Source of the DNA: Saccharopolyspora hirsuta
GTDB taxonomy: Bacteria > Actinomycetota > Actinomycetes > Mycobacteriales > Pseudonocardiaceae
DNA: 64,000 nt
Assembly: GCF_008630535.1 (NCBI RefSeq)
Contig: NZ_VWPH01000014.1
Span: forward strand, 177,636-241,635
Direction: 5' to 3'
Shown here: positions 41,928-48,868 of the stretch, piece by piece
Numbering within the stretch: position 1 is the stretch's first letter
How the letters are laid out: the number at the start of each line of letters is the position of its first letter
Translations under genes and position numbers: made by a program
Notes under the pieces: generated by a model
Told to the model about the DNA's origin: nothing
What the model saw: the letters and a program-made list of their open reading frames with translations, nothing else
Database searches by the model: none

Positions 41928-43271
41928 TCACCCGCGTTCGAAGATCATGAGCGCGGAGTTCTTGTTCGGCAACCCGACCTCGCCGGAGCGGCCGAACCCG
42001 GCCTTGCCGAACGCGCCCACCGAAGCTCCGTTGTGGACGTTGGGCTCGGCCACCACCCGACGGCACTCCCGGTCGGCCGCCAGCAGACCACCGGCCACCG
42101 CCCGCAGCAGCGAAGACCCGACCCCGCGACCGATCGCGTCCGGCTCCCCGATGGCGATGTGCACCCCGAGGTCGTGCGGATCGTGCGAGTAGCAGCGCGC
42201 GAGCTTGTCCCGCTGCACCCGGTACAGCTCCAGGTAGCCGATGTCGCGGCCGTCGCGCCCCGCGATGCACGGCACCGAGTGCTGCCCGCCGAGCTGACCG
42301 GCCAGCTCCGCGCGCCACTGCGCCAGCGGCCACGCCTGGTTCCAGTTCACCGCGACGTGCTCGGCGTTCATCCAGCGGTGCACCAGCGCGACGTCCGGCC
42401 CGCCGTCGTCGCCGACGACCTCCACCGGCCGCAGCGACCAGCCCTCCCCCAGCTCCGGGATCGGCACGCCCGGTGCTTCCGCCGCCCCGGACCACAGCGG
42501 GTTCGGCGCCTCGAAGGGCACCGGCCGCACCTCCACCCGCCCCGAGTCCGCCCGGTAGCGCAGGTCGGAGCCGTTGAGCGCGGCGAGATCGGTCAGCGTC
42601 GGGCTGGTCAGCCAGTGCTCGACCAGCCACCCGGACGCCGGGTGCGCCTCGGCGACCCCGCCCAGCCACTTCCGCAGCTCGGCGAGCAGGTCCTCCTCGT
42701 GCACGACCCCGCGCCGCCCGAGCAACCCGATGACCGCCAACGGCCCGCGGGTCAGCAGCTTCACCGTCGCGGCGGCGACGTCCTCGCCCTCCCAGCTCAG
42801 CACGGCGGGCAGCAGCCGCCCCTCGACGTGCGCGGCCAACCAGCGCCGCGCCTCCGCCGCGTCGGACACCGAGCGGGCCACGGCGACCAGGTCGTCCGGC
42901 AGCGCGAGCGGATCGAGCTCGCGCCGCGGCAGCGCGTGCAGCAACCAGTCCACCAGCGAACCGGCGTCCGCGGAGTTGATCGGCGCCCCGGGCAGCGCGC
43001 GGGCGCGCGCATCGGCCGAGCAGGACGCGGCGAGCAGGCCGGGATCGGCGACCGCCACCGGCTCGTCGGAGTCGTCGAGCACGTGGATCGCCCCGAACCC
43101 GTGCGCACCGGTCGGCGAGCTGTACACGACGTCGGTGCCCAACCGCAGCGCTCCGACGGTCAGCCGCAACGGCCCCTCGGCGACCGGCGTGTGCGTCTCG
43201 GCCAACCAGCGCCGCAGCAGCACCGAGGCGCACTGGTGCGCCTGCCCGGCAAGGTCCACTCCACTCGTCAC
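41928..43271 (-). CDS. GNAT acyltransferase for siderophore N-hydroxy amine (IucB/RhbD-like C-terminus)
   Basis: The protein has 447 residues. The last 170 residues form the GNAT domain of siderophore acyltransferases: LVHRWMNAEHVAVNWNQAWP, DIGYLELYRVQRDKL, GVHIAIGEPDAIGRGVGSSL and VVAEPNVHNGASVGAFGKAG. This domain acylates hydroxylated ornithine or lysine to yield the hydroxamate. The first 250 residues are an additional region of unknown role with no recognised motif. GTG 43271 has AGGAG upstream and an iron-box-like sequence precedes it. It completes the hydroxylase-acyltransferase pair of the cluster. Confidence 0.85.
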   Translation of the reverse strand: MTSGVDLAGQAHQCASVLLRRWLAETHTPVAEGPLRLTVGALRLGTDVVYSSPTGAHGFGAIHVLDDSDEPVAVADPGLLAASCSADARARALPGAPINSADAGSLVDWLLHALPRRELDPLALPDDLVAVARSVSDAAEARRWLAAHVEGRLLPAVLSWEGEDVAAATVKLLTRGPLAVIGLLGRRGVVHEEDLLAELRKWLGGVAEAHPASGWLVEHWLTSPTLTDLAALNGSDLRYRADSGRVEVRPVPFEAPNPLWSGAAEAPGVPIPELGEGWSLRPVEVVGDDGGPDVALVHRWMNAEHVAVNWNQAWPLAQWRAELAGQLGGQHSVPCIAGRDGRDIGYLELYRVQRDKLARCYSHDPHDLGVHIAIGEPDAIGRGVGSSLLRAVAGGLLAADRECRRVVAEPNVHNGASVGAFGKAGFGRSGEVGLPNKNSALMIFERG

Positions 43272-43297
43272 GCGATGCTCCTCGAACCTCGGATCCG

Positions 43298-43316
43298 TGA
43301 GCGGAGCCTAACCTAA
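43298..43316 (-). promoter_or_regulatory. Weaker IdeR-type iron box before the acyltransferase
   Basis: TTAGGTTAGGCTCCGCTCA matches 15 of 19 consensus positions. The left half-site is perfect and the right half is degenerate. It lies 27 bp upstream of the GTG start. Confidence 0.55.
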
Positions 43317-43536
43317 CTAACAACCCCAACGGCAGGGGCGCCGAACCCCCTGGTACGACACCGTGCACTGTGGACGAACCGGACCGGTCGTCACGCAGCG
43401 CAAGCTGGGCGCGCAACAAATCGATCATGACTACCTGATCCGGTGATGATCGTTGTGTTTCGCTGGGCGAACGCAGACCATCACCCCTACTCTCCGAGCT
43501 ATCGAATCGGCCCACCGCCCGGAGAGGAGTTCACCC

Positions 43537-44460
43537 ATGGATGACGCCGACTCCGTCGTTCCGCTCCGGCCGGGATTCGACATCCAGGTCCGCGGCTTCA
43601 ACCGCAGCCAGGTCATCGACCACATCGAGCTGCTGGAGGACCAGCTGCGGCTGGTCACCATCGACCGCAACGAGGCCGCGCAGCTCAACACCGACCTGCG
43701 CAAGCTCTGCGACGACACCCGCCGCAGCCTGGACGCGGCCGAGGAGCGCCTCCGGCGCATCGAGTCCTCCGACACCGGCCTGCCCGCCGCCTCGCAGCGG
43801 GTGCAGAACATGCTCTCGATCGCCGAGGAGGAGGTGCAGACCCTCCGTGACCAGGCCCGGCGGCAGGCCGAGATCATCCGCGGCACCGCCGAGACCGAGG
43901 CGCGCGAGCTGATCAGCGAGGCCGAGCGCAACGCGAGCGAACTGCGCGAGGAGTGCAGCCAGCTCATCTCCGAGGTCGAGGAGCGCCGGGCCCGCCTGCA
44001 CCGCGAGCACGACCAGAAGGTCAGCGAGCTGCGCTCCCGGGAGCACCGGATGCGGCAGAACATCCGCGCCGAGTACAAGCGGATCATCGCCGCTGCGCAG
44101 GAGGAGGCCGACGAGCTCATCGCCCAGACCCGGCGGCAGTGCGGCCAGTGGGACGCCGAGACCGAGCAGATGCGCCTGGAGGCGCTGGAGGAGATCCACG
44201 CCCAGCAGCGCCGCCTGGAAGAACTGCGCGCCGCGGTGCTGTCCTCGATGGACCAGGCCCACCGCGCGCTCAGCGCCTCCGTCGACGAGCTCCGCGCTCA
44301 CCCCCCGGCCGTGGAACCGGCTCCCGAACCCGAGGACCAGCTACCGCTCCAGCTGCCTTCGCAGCGCGAGGACGTGCAGACGTTCCTCATCCCGATCGAC
44401 GGTCAGCACCCGAGCACCAACGGTGCGACCCCGCAGCCCGGACCTGCCAGACAGAACTGA
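43537..44460 (+). CDS. DivIVA-domain coiled-coil protein
   Basis: The protein has 307 residues. The N-terminal segment PLRPGFDIQVRGFNRSQVID contains the DivIVA/GpsB-like lipid-binding motif, with the Phe and Arg expected for membrane contact. From residue 25 to 250 it is an almost continuous coiled coil, rich in Glu, Arg and Gln. A Pro-rich tail follows. DivIVA/Wag31 relatives mark cell poles and guide growth in actinobacteria. It is not the main Wag31, which lies by ftsZ. The gene starts at ATG 43537 behind GGAGAGG and is followed 12 bp later by a small membrane protein. Confidence 0.8.
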   Translation: MDDADSVVPLRPGFDIQVRGFNRSQVIDHIELLEDQLRLVTIDRNEAAQLNTDLRKLCDDTRRSLDAAEERLRRIESSDTGLPAASQRVQNMLSIAEEEVQTLRDQARRQAEIIRGTAETEARELISEAERNASELREECSQLISEVEERRARLHREHDQKVSELRSREHRMRQNIRAEYKRIIAAAQEEADELIAQTRRQCGQWDAETEQMRLEALEEIHAQQRRLEELRAAVLSSMDQAHRALSASVDELRAHPPAVEPAPEPEDQLPLQLPSQREDVQTFLIPIDGQHPSTNGATPQPGPARQN

Positions 44461-44472
44461 TCGGAGCACCAC

Positions 44473-44907
44473 GTGGAACTGCTCGTGCTGATGTTCGTCA
44501 CCGGATTCGCACTGGCCACGCTGATCTTCTGGCCGCTGCTGCACCGCGCGAACCGCCAACTCGGCGAGCAGGAAGCCGCCCCGCGCGGAAAGCACGCGCT
44601 GCGCACCCCGGCCCCGGCGCCGCCGACGGTCACCCGCCGGACGACCGCCCCGCAGCAGCCCACCCCGGAGCCCACCGAGCCCGAGCAGCCCGCCGCCGAG
44701 ACCAAGCAGTCCGCCGCCGAGGCCGAGCAGCCCGCCGCCGAGGCCGAGCCGAGCGAGTCCCCGGCAGTCGCACCGGCGCAGCGCACGGCGGAGCCCGTCG
44801 AGCTCCCCGAACTGCCGACCGACCTGTACGAGAAGCACTTCGAAGCCAAGTTCAACCGCTCCCGCCAGCGCCTCGCCCGCCTCCGCACGGAGATCAGCAA
44901 GGAATGA
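44473..44907 (+). CDS. Single-span membrane protein with Pro/Glu-rich tail
   Basis: The protein has 144 residues. One N-terminal helix (LLVLMFVTGFALATLIFWPL) is followed by a low-complexity stretch of Pro, Ala and Glu at 45-110, including a repeated PAAEAE unit, then a basic end (FEAKFNRSRQRLARLRTEIS). The GTG start is 12 bp after the DivIVA-like gene, so they are likely co-transcribed and may act together at the cell envelope. The function is unknown. Confidence 0.7.
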   Translation: MELLVLMFVTGFALATLIFWPLLHRANRQLGEQEAAPRGKHALRTPAPAPPTVTRRTTAPQQPTPEPTEPEQPAAETKQSAAEAEQPAAEAEPSESPAVAPAQRTAEPVELPELPTDLYEKHFEAKFNRSRQRLARLRTEISKE

Positions 44908-44912
44908 CAGCC

Positions 44913-44956
44913 GCCGGTTCCAGCAGCTGTTATTAGTCAGTCGTCGGAACCGGCGG
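44913..44956. terminator. Inverted repeat between converging genes
   Basis: The arms CGCCGGTTCC and GGAACCGGCG flank about 24 bases at the junction of the genes ending at 44907 and 44937. It probably terminates both. Confidence 0.6.
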
Positions 44957-45188
44957 GTTGTTCGGTCTCGCCCCCCTGGCCCTGCAGCTGCTGCTGTTCG
45001 GTTCGGCGTTCAGCCCAGTAGAACGGCGCAGCAGCAAGCACGGGCACCAGCATGCCCAGCAGAACGATCAGAAGCGAAGTGCCCACGGCGCCTGAAACCC
45101 CGATTACGGTGGGAAGAATCCACGCCCGAACGGGCGTGTCGCTGAGCACATCGCTCCGGCTCTCGGCATTCGTTACGCGGCCGATCAT
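44937..45188 (-). CDS. Small membrane protein
   Basis: The protein has 83 residues. Two close hydrophobic segments (ILPTVIGVSGAVGTSLLIVL and LGMLVPVLAAAPFYWAERRT) are followed by a Gln/Glu-rich tail. No family is recognised. The RBS is weak and the start ATG 45188 is the most plausible. It stands 62 bp downstream of tenA on the same strand. Confidence 0.55.
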   Translation of the reverse strand: MIGRVTNAESRSDVLSDTPVRAWILPTVIGVSGAVGTSLLIVLLGMLVPVLAAAPFYWAERRTEQQQLQGQGGETEQPAGSDD

Positions 45189-45250
45189 GTGCCCCGGATC
45201 ACATTTCCGCGAGCGTCTTTCCCTTGTCCCGCAACGGGTTTCGGCGCCGC

Positions 45251-45961
45251 CTACCGGAGGTACTGCGCGGTCGGCCAGGCCTCCTTCGTCCACGCGCTGT
45301 TCCAGAACAGCCACTCGTACTCGGTGGCCCGGGTGAACGCCGCCAGCATCCGCTGCCGGGTCTCGTCGTCGGCGCTCGCGGCGACCCGGTCGACGAGCTC
45401 GCGGGCGGTGAGCACCGCGGCGGCGAACTCGTCGTCGGCGTAGGTCTGGATCCACGCCCGGTACGGGTGCTCGTCCGCGCCGCCGGTGGCCTCCAGGATC
45501 GTGGTGCCCACGTGCTGGTACACCCAGAAGCACGGCAGGATCGCCGCCAGCAGCACCGGGTAGGGCTCGGTCAGCGCGGTCGCGCGCAGGTACGAGGTGT
45601 AGGCCAGGCAGGACGGCGAGGTGCCGATCCCGGCGATCTCCTCGTCGGACAGCCCGAACTCGGCGACGTACCCGGCGTGCAACCGGCGCTCCTCGACCAG
45701 CGCGCCCTGGGCCGCACCGGACAGGAACGCGGCGTCCTCGGCGTTGTCGGCCCGGGTCGCCGCGGCCGCCAGGGCCTGCGCGAACCCGACCAGGTAGCGG
45801 GCGTCCTGCACGATGTAGAAGGCGAACACCTCGCGGTCCAGGGTGCCGTCGGTGAGCGCGGCGTTGAACGGGTGCTCGACGATCGCCTGCTGCAGGTCGG
45901 CGGTGTGCGCCCAGGCCTGCGCGCAGAAGCCGTCGGCGGGCGGTGCGGGCAGCTTGCTCAT
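45251..45961 (-). CDS. tenA: TenA family aminopyrimidine aminohydrolase (thiaminase II)
   Basis: The protein has 236 residues. Family features are FAFYIVQDARYLVGFAQAL, LPCFWVYQHVG with the catalytic Cys, and a C-terminal WLFWNSAW segment containing the conserved acidic neighbourhood. TenA hydrolyses degraded thiamine pyrimidine to HMP, salvaging it for thiamine synthesis. It lies near thiD on the same strand, separated by 145 bp that hold a palindromic repeat pair. It may be read through from the TPP riboswitch unit, but a separate promoter is possible. Confidence 0.9.
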   Translation of the reverse strand: MSKLPAPPADGFCAQAWAHTADLQQAIVEHPFNAALTDGTLDREVFAFYIVQDARYLVGFAQALAAAATRADNAEDAAFLSGAAQGALVEERRLHAGYVAEFGLSDEEIAGIGTSPSCLAYTSYLRATALTEPYPVLLAAILPCFWVYQHVGTTILEATGGADEHPYRAWIQTYADDEFAAAVLTARELVDRVAASADDETRQRMLAAFTRATEYEWLFWNSAWTKEAWPTAQYLR

Positions 45962-45990
45962 CGAAGTCCTCGTCTCCAGATCTCGGGGAA

Positions 45991-46037
45991 CGCGACTTCA
46001 ATGGAAATCAGGCGCGCGATTTCCATTGAAATTGCGG
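45991..46037. repeat. Paired palindromic repeat, copy 5
   Basis: GACTTCAATGGAAATC and GATTTCCATTGAAATT form an inverted pair about 9 bases apart, in the gap between thiD and tenA. Confidence 0.8.
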
Positions 46038-46106
46038 GAGTTGTCCACAACAACCGGCGTGCCGCGAGCACGACGCGCCGGGGTATCGCCCGTTGGCCGG
46101 GGTTGG

Positions 46107-46904
46107 TCACCACCAGCGGTGGAAGTGGTGCACCGGACCGTGGCCGTGGCCGACGTCCAGGCGCTCGGACGCGCGCAGCGCCTCGGTCAGGTAGTCCTTG
46201 CTCTCGCGCACCGCCGTCAGCCAGTCCGCGCGCTGCGGGCGCAGCGCCGCGATCGCCGCCGAGAGGGTGCAGCCGGTGCCGTGGTCGTTGCTGGTCACGA
46301 CGCGCTCGCTGGTCAGGAACTCGGCGATCCCGTCGCCGTACAGCAGGTCCACACTGGACTCGCCCGCCAGGTGACCGCCCTTGAGCAGCACCTGCTTGGC
46401 GCCGAGCCCGGCGAGCCGCTCGGCCTGGGCGGGCATGCCCTCGACGTCGGTGAGCTCCGGCTCGCCGAGCAGGTCCGCCGCCTCCGGCAGGTTCGGGGTG
46501 ATCAGGTCGACCCGCGGCAGCAGCTCGTCGCGCAGCGCGCCGACCGCCTCCGGCGCGAGCAGCCGGTCACCGCTCTTGGCGACCATCACCGGGTCCAGCA
46601 CCACGTGCGGCGGCGCGTAGCGGTCCAGCACCTCGATCACCGCGCGGATCACCTCGGCGTTGGCCAGCATGCCGATCTTGACCGCGTCCACCCGCACGTC
46701 GTCGAGCAGCGTGACCAGCTGCGAGGTGATGAACTCCGGCGGCACCTCGTGGACCTCGGCCACCCCGGTGGTGGTCTGCGCGACGAGCGCGGTGATCACG
46801 GACATGCCGTAGGCGCCGTGCGCCGAGAAGGTCTTCAGGTCGGCCTGGACACCGGCGCCACCGCTGGGATCGGTGCCCGCGATGGTCAGCACGTTCGGAA
46901 CCAT
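46107..46904 (-). CDS. thiD: Hydroxymethylpyrimidine/phosphomethylpyrimidine kinase
   Basis: The protein has 265 residues of the PfkB/ribokinase-like ThiD type. The opening TIAGTDPSGGAGVQADLKTF binds HMP, and the anion hole motif is NDHGTGCTLSAAIAA. It phosphorylates HMP and HMP-P in the pyrimidine branch of thiamine synthesis. A TPP riboswitch occupies its leader, so expression should fall when thiamine diphosphate is plentiful. tenA follows downstream. Confidence 0.95.
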   Translation of the reverse strand: MVPNVLTIAGTDPSGGAGVQADLKTFSAHGAYGMSVITALVAQTTTGVAEVHEVPPEFITSQLVTLLDDVRVDAVKIGMLANAEVIRAVIEVLDRYAPPHVVLDPVMVAKSGDRLLAPEAVGALRDELLPRVDLITPNLPEAADLLGEPELTDVEGMPAQAERLAGLGAKQVLLKGGHLAGESSVDLLYGDGIAEFLTSERVVTSNDHGTGCTLSAAIAALRPQRADWLTAVRESKDYLTEALRASERLDVGHGHGPVHHFHRWW

Positions 46905-46907
46905 GAC

Positions 46908-46998
46908 GTCCCTCCGCTAGTACGAGCTAGGTCAGGTTCAACGGGTCTGTTCTCAGCCCGGCAGCCCGGGCACCCCGCGTCACTCGCCCCAACCTAAC
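46908..46998 (-). ncRNA. TPP (THI-box) riboswitch
   Basis: On the minus strand the conserved blocks appear in order: GGGGTGCC, CTGAGA, ACCCGTTGAACCTGA and a final GCGGAGGGA. The last block contains the Shine-Dalgarno sequence of thiD, so ligand binding would probably block translation as in other high-GC actinobacteria. Confidence 0.95.
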
Positions 46999-47012
46999 CC
47001 GAACCGCACCGG

Positions 47013-47258
47013 TCAGTCGATGAGCCCCACGACCGCACCCGCGCTGAGCACCTCACCGGGCCGCACCTGGTGCCAGAGCGTCCCGGTGGCCAGCGCCGGA
47101 ACCCACCCGACCGCGCCACCGGCCGCCCGGACCTCGGCCAACCGGTCGCCGACGTGCACCGCGCTCCCGTCGGCGGCCAGCCACCGCACCAGCACCCCGC
47201 GCACCGGAGCCCGCCCGGCCGGACGACGCCCCAGCTCGGGGAACAACAACTCGGTCAT
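47013..47258 (-). CDS. Lipoyl/biotinyl-domain-like small protein lacking the modified lysine
   Basis: The protein has 81 residues and matches the half-barrel of lipoyl domains: FPELGRRPAGRAPVRGVLVR, then WLAADGSAVHVGDRLAEV, and ALATGTLWHQVRPGEVL. In true carriers the next turn has a lysine (ETDKA or MKM); here the position reads AAGGAV and the whole protein has no Lys. It is therefore a degenerate or non-modified domain. ATG 47258 follows GGAGGGGGG. It lies just upstream of the TPP riboswitch on the same strand. Role unknown. Confidence 0.65.
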   Translation of the reverse strand: MTELLFPELGRRPAGRAPVRGVLVRWLAADGSAVHVGDRLAEVRAAGGAVGWVPALATGTLWHQVRPGEVLSAGAVVGLID

Positions 47259-47381
47259 CCCGCCCCCCCTCCGCGAACACCCCAGCATCGCTCCGGCCGC
47301 CCGCACCAACAAGACCGCCGGAGCGCCACCCTCCCGATGGCCCACCGGGAACCGGGGCAAACCGCGCAACACCGACCGCGG

Positions 47382-47570
47382 CTAGCTCGCCAGGTGGCGC
47401 CGGAACCACGCGGTCAGGCCCGCGTCCACCTCGCGGGCCAGGGGGCAGCTGAGGCGCGGGCTCCTCCGCGAGCGGGTGCGCCAGCCCGGGGATCGGCAGC
47501 AGCCCGGCGGAATCGCTTTTGCGACCGGCGAGATCAGCGCGGACCTCCGCCCGCGCCCGGCGGGAAAGGG
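47382..47570 (-). pseudogene. Remnant of an alpha/beta hydrolase C-terminus
   Basis: One frame reads LLPIPGLAHPLAEEPAPQLP, like the His loop of a dienelactone hydrolase-type enzyme. The continuation, LAREVDAGLTAWFRRHLAS followed by a stop, is in another frame, shifted near the run of Cs. Upstream of about 47570 the similarity ends and no start is found. It is a short decayed fragment in the 413-bp gap 47259-47671. I see no other feature in that gap. Confidence 0.5.
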
Positions 47571-47671
47571 CCCCGCCGCCGGAAAAGCAGCCGAAAGCGA
47601 TCGATTTCACAGCGTGAAGGGGCCCACCGGTAGGCAAGGTAACCCTTCCTCGCGGACTAAACTCGGCGACG

Positions 47672-48412
47672 ATGGAAACCACGACCGATGCTCCGAGCTT
47701 CGCCCGTTCCCGGCGGCCCCGCCGACCGGAGGATCCCGCGCGGATCTGGGCTCCGCTGGCGGACCTGACCGAGGCCGCCGTCGCGGCCGCCGGATCCGGG
47801 ACCGTGGCGATCACCCGCGGCTTCGACCGCAACAGCCGCCAACGCGCCAAAGCCCTGCGCGAGCTGCTGAACCAGCAGGACGTCCCCGCGATCGAGGTGA
47901 CCCCGGCGCCGGGCAGCGACCGGCTGCTGGCCGACGTCGACGTCACCGCGGTGGTCAACCTGATCGGTGCCGGCTCGTGGCAGCCCTACCGCGTCGCCGC
48001 GCAGCTGCGCGCCCCGGTGCTCACCCCGAAGCCGGGCGACGCCGCGGCCGAGCCGGTCACCCGCGACGTGATCGCGCTGGTCGGCGACGAATCGGGCAAG
48101 CGCGACGTGGCCCTCTCGCACGTCGCGGTGCGCTCCGAGGACCCGGCCGCCAGCCGACTGGTCCTCACCCACGACGGCGAGCAGCTGACCGTGGCCGGCG
48201 GCTGGCTGACCGTGGCGGTGCAGGGGCACGAGCTGCAGGTGCAGGTCGGCGGCGCGGACGCCGCCGAGCGGACGATCACCACCGGCGAGATCCGGGTCGA
48301 GGCCTTCGACGCGCCGCACCGGCTGGTGCGCGACGAGCTCCCGATCGCCGACTTCGAAGGTGCGGTCACCTTCACCGCCGAGCCCGAGGGCCTCGTCGTC
48401 CGACCGGTCTGA
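47672..48412 (+). CDS. Conserved hypothetical protein, possibly related to DAG/NAD kinase fold
   Basis: The protein has 246 residues. The N-terminal half resembles an alpha/beta domain (TVAITRGFDRNSRQRAKALR). The C-terminal half is beta-rich (LTVAGGWLTVAVQGHELQVQ then TGEIRVEAFDAPHRLVRDEL), recalling the C-terminal sandwich of diacylglycerol/NAD kinases. The kinase glycine motif GGDGT is absent, so enzyme activity is doubtful. A strong palindromic terminator follows. No operon partner is evident. Confidence 0.55.
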   Translation: METTTDAPSFARSRRPRRPEDPARIWAPLADLTEAAVAAAGSGTVAITRGFDRNSRQRAKALRELLNQQDVPAIEVTPAPGSDRLLADVDVTAVVNLIGAGSWQPYRVAAQLRAPVLTPKPGDAAAEPVTRDVIALVGDESGKRDVALSHVAVRSEDPAASRLVLTHDGEQLTVAGGWLTVAVQGHELQVQVGGADAAERTITTGEIRVEAFDAPHRLVRDELPIADFEGAVTFTAEPEGLVVRPV

Positions 48413-48429
48413 TCGCTGCCGATCACCAC

Positions 48430-48458
48430 GAGGCGCCGGGCGATCGCCCGGCGCCTTC
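48430..48458 (+). terminator. Terminator hairpin
   Basis: AGGCGCCGGGCGA and TCGCCCGGCGCCT form a perfect palindrome followed by TCTCGGTTCTT, 19 bp past the stop at 48412. Confidence 0.8.
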
Positions 48459-48589
48459 TCGGTTCTTGAACTGGGCTTTCGGCATATTCCGAAGAAACCC
48501 CCGCCAACCGCCGTCACGCCCGGTGCGCTGCGGCGTCCCTCGATCAACACCGCGCGGGATGCGCGAACTGCACAGGGAGGCTGGGGATC

Positions 48590-48787
48590 GTGGAGCCCAC
48601 CAAGGAGTGGCACGTGAGCTGCCGCGATGTCGCCGGGAGGCGACGTGACTTGTCGGTGTTCATCAACCAGGGCGACGTCGTGCTGGTGGCGCCGCCCGGC
48701 GAGACGGCGGTGCTCTCACCGCTGGAGGTGGGGCGGCTGCGGGCCGTGCTGCGCGACGCGGTCGTGTCGGCGGCCGATCAGGGCTGA
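48590..48787 (+). CDS. Small hypothetical protein (65 aa)
   Basis: The protein has 65 residues and starts at GTG behind GGGAGG. It reads as one small beta-sheet domain followed by a helix: FINQGDVVLVAPPGETAVLS, then EVGRLRAVLRDAVVSAA. It has the look of small conserved actinobacterial proteins next to WhiB-like or anti-sigma genes, but no partner is visible here. The function is unknown. Confidence 0.6.
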   Translation: MEPTKEWHVSCRDVAGRRRDLSVFINQGDVVLVAPPGETAVLSPLEVGRLRAVLRDAVVSAADQG

Positions 48788-48831
48788 CCGGTCCGCGCCC
48801 CTTTCCAGTTCCGATCTGTTTGGGTAAGTAT

Positions 48832-48845
48832 CTACTCTCGAGTAG
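48832..48845. promoter_or_regulatory. Candidate TetR-type operator before the acyl-CoA ligase
   Basis: CTACTCTCGAGTAG is an inverted repeat (CTACT/AGTAG) 23 bp upstream of the start of the acyl-CoA ligase gene. The size and symmetry fit small TetR-family sites. Confidence 0.45.
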
Positions 48846-48868
48846 CTCGCCGACCGAGAGGTGGATGC

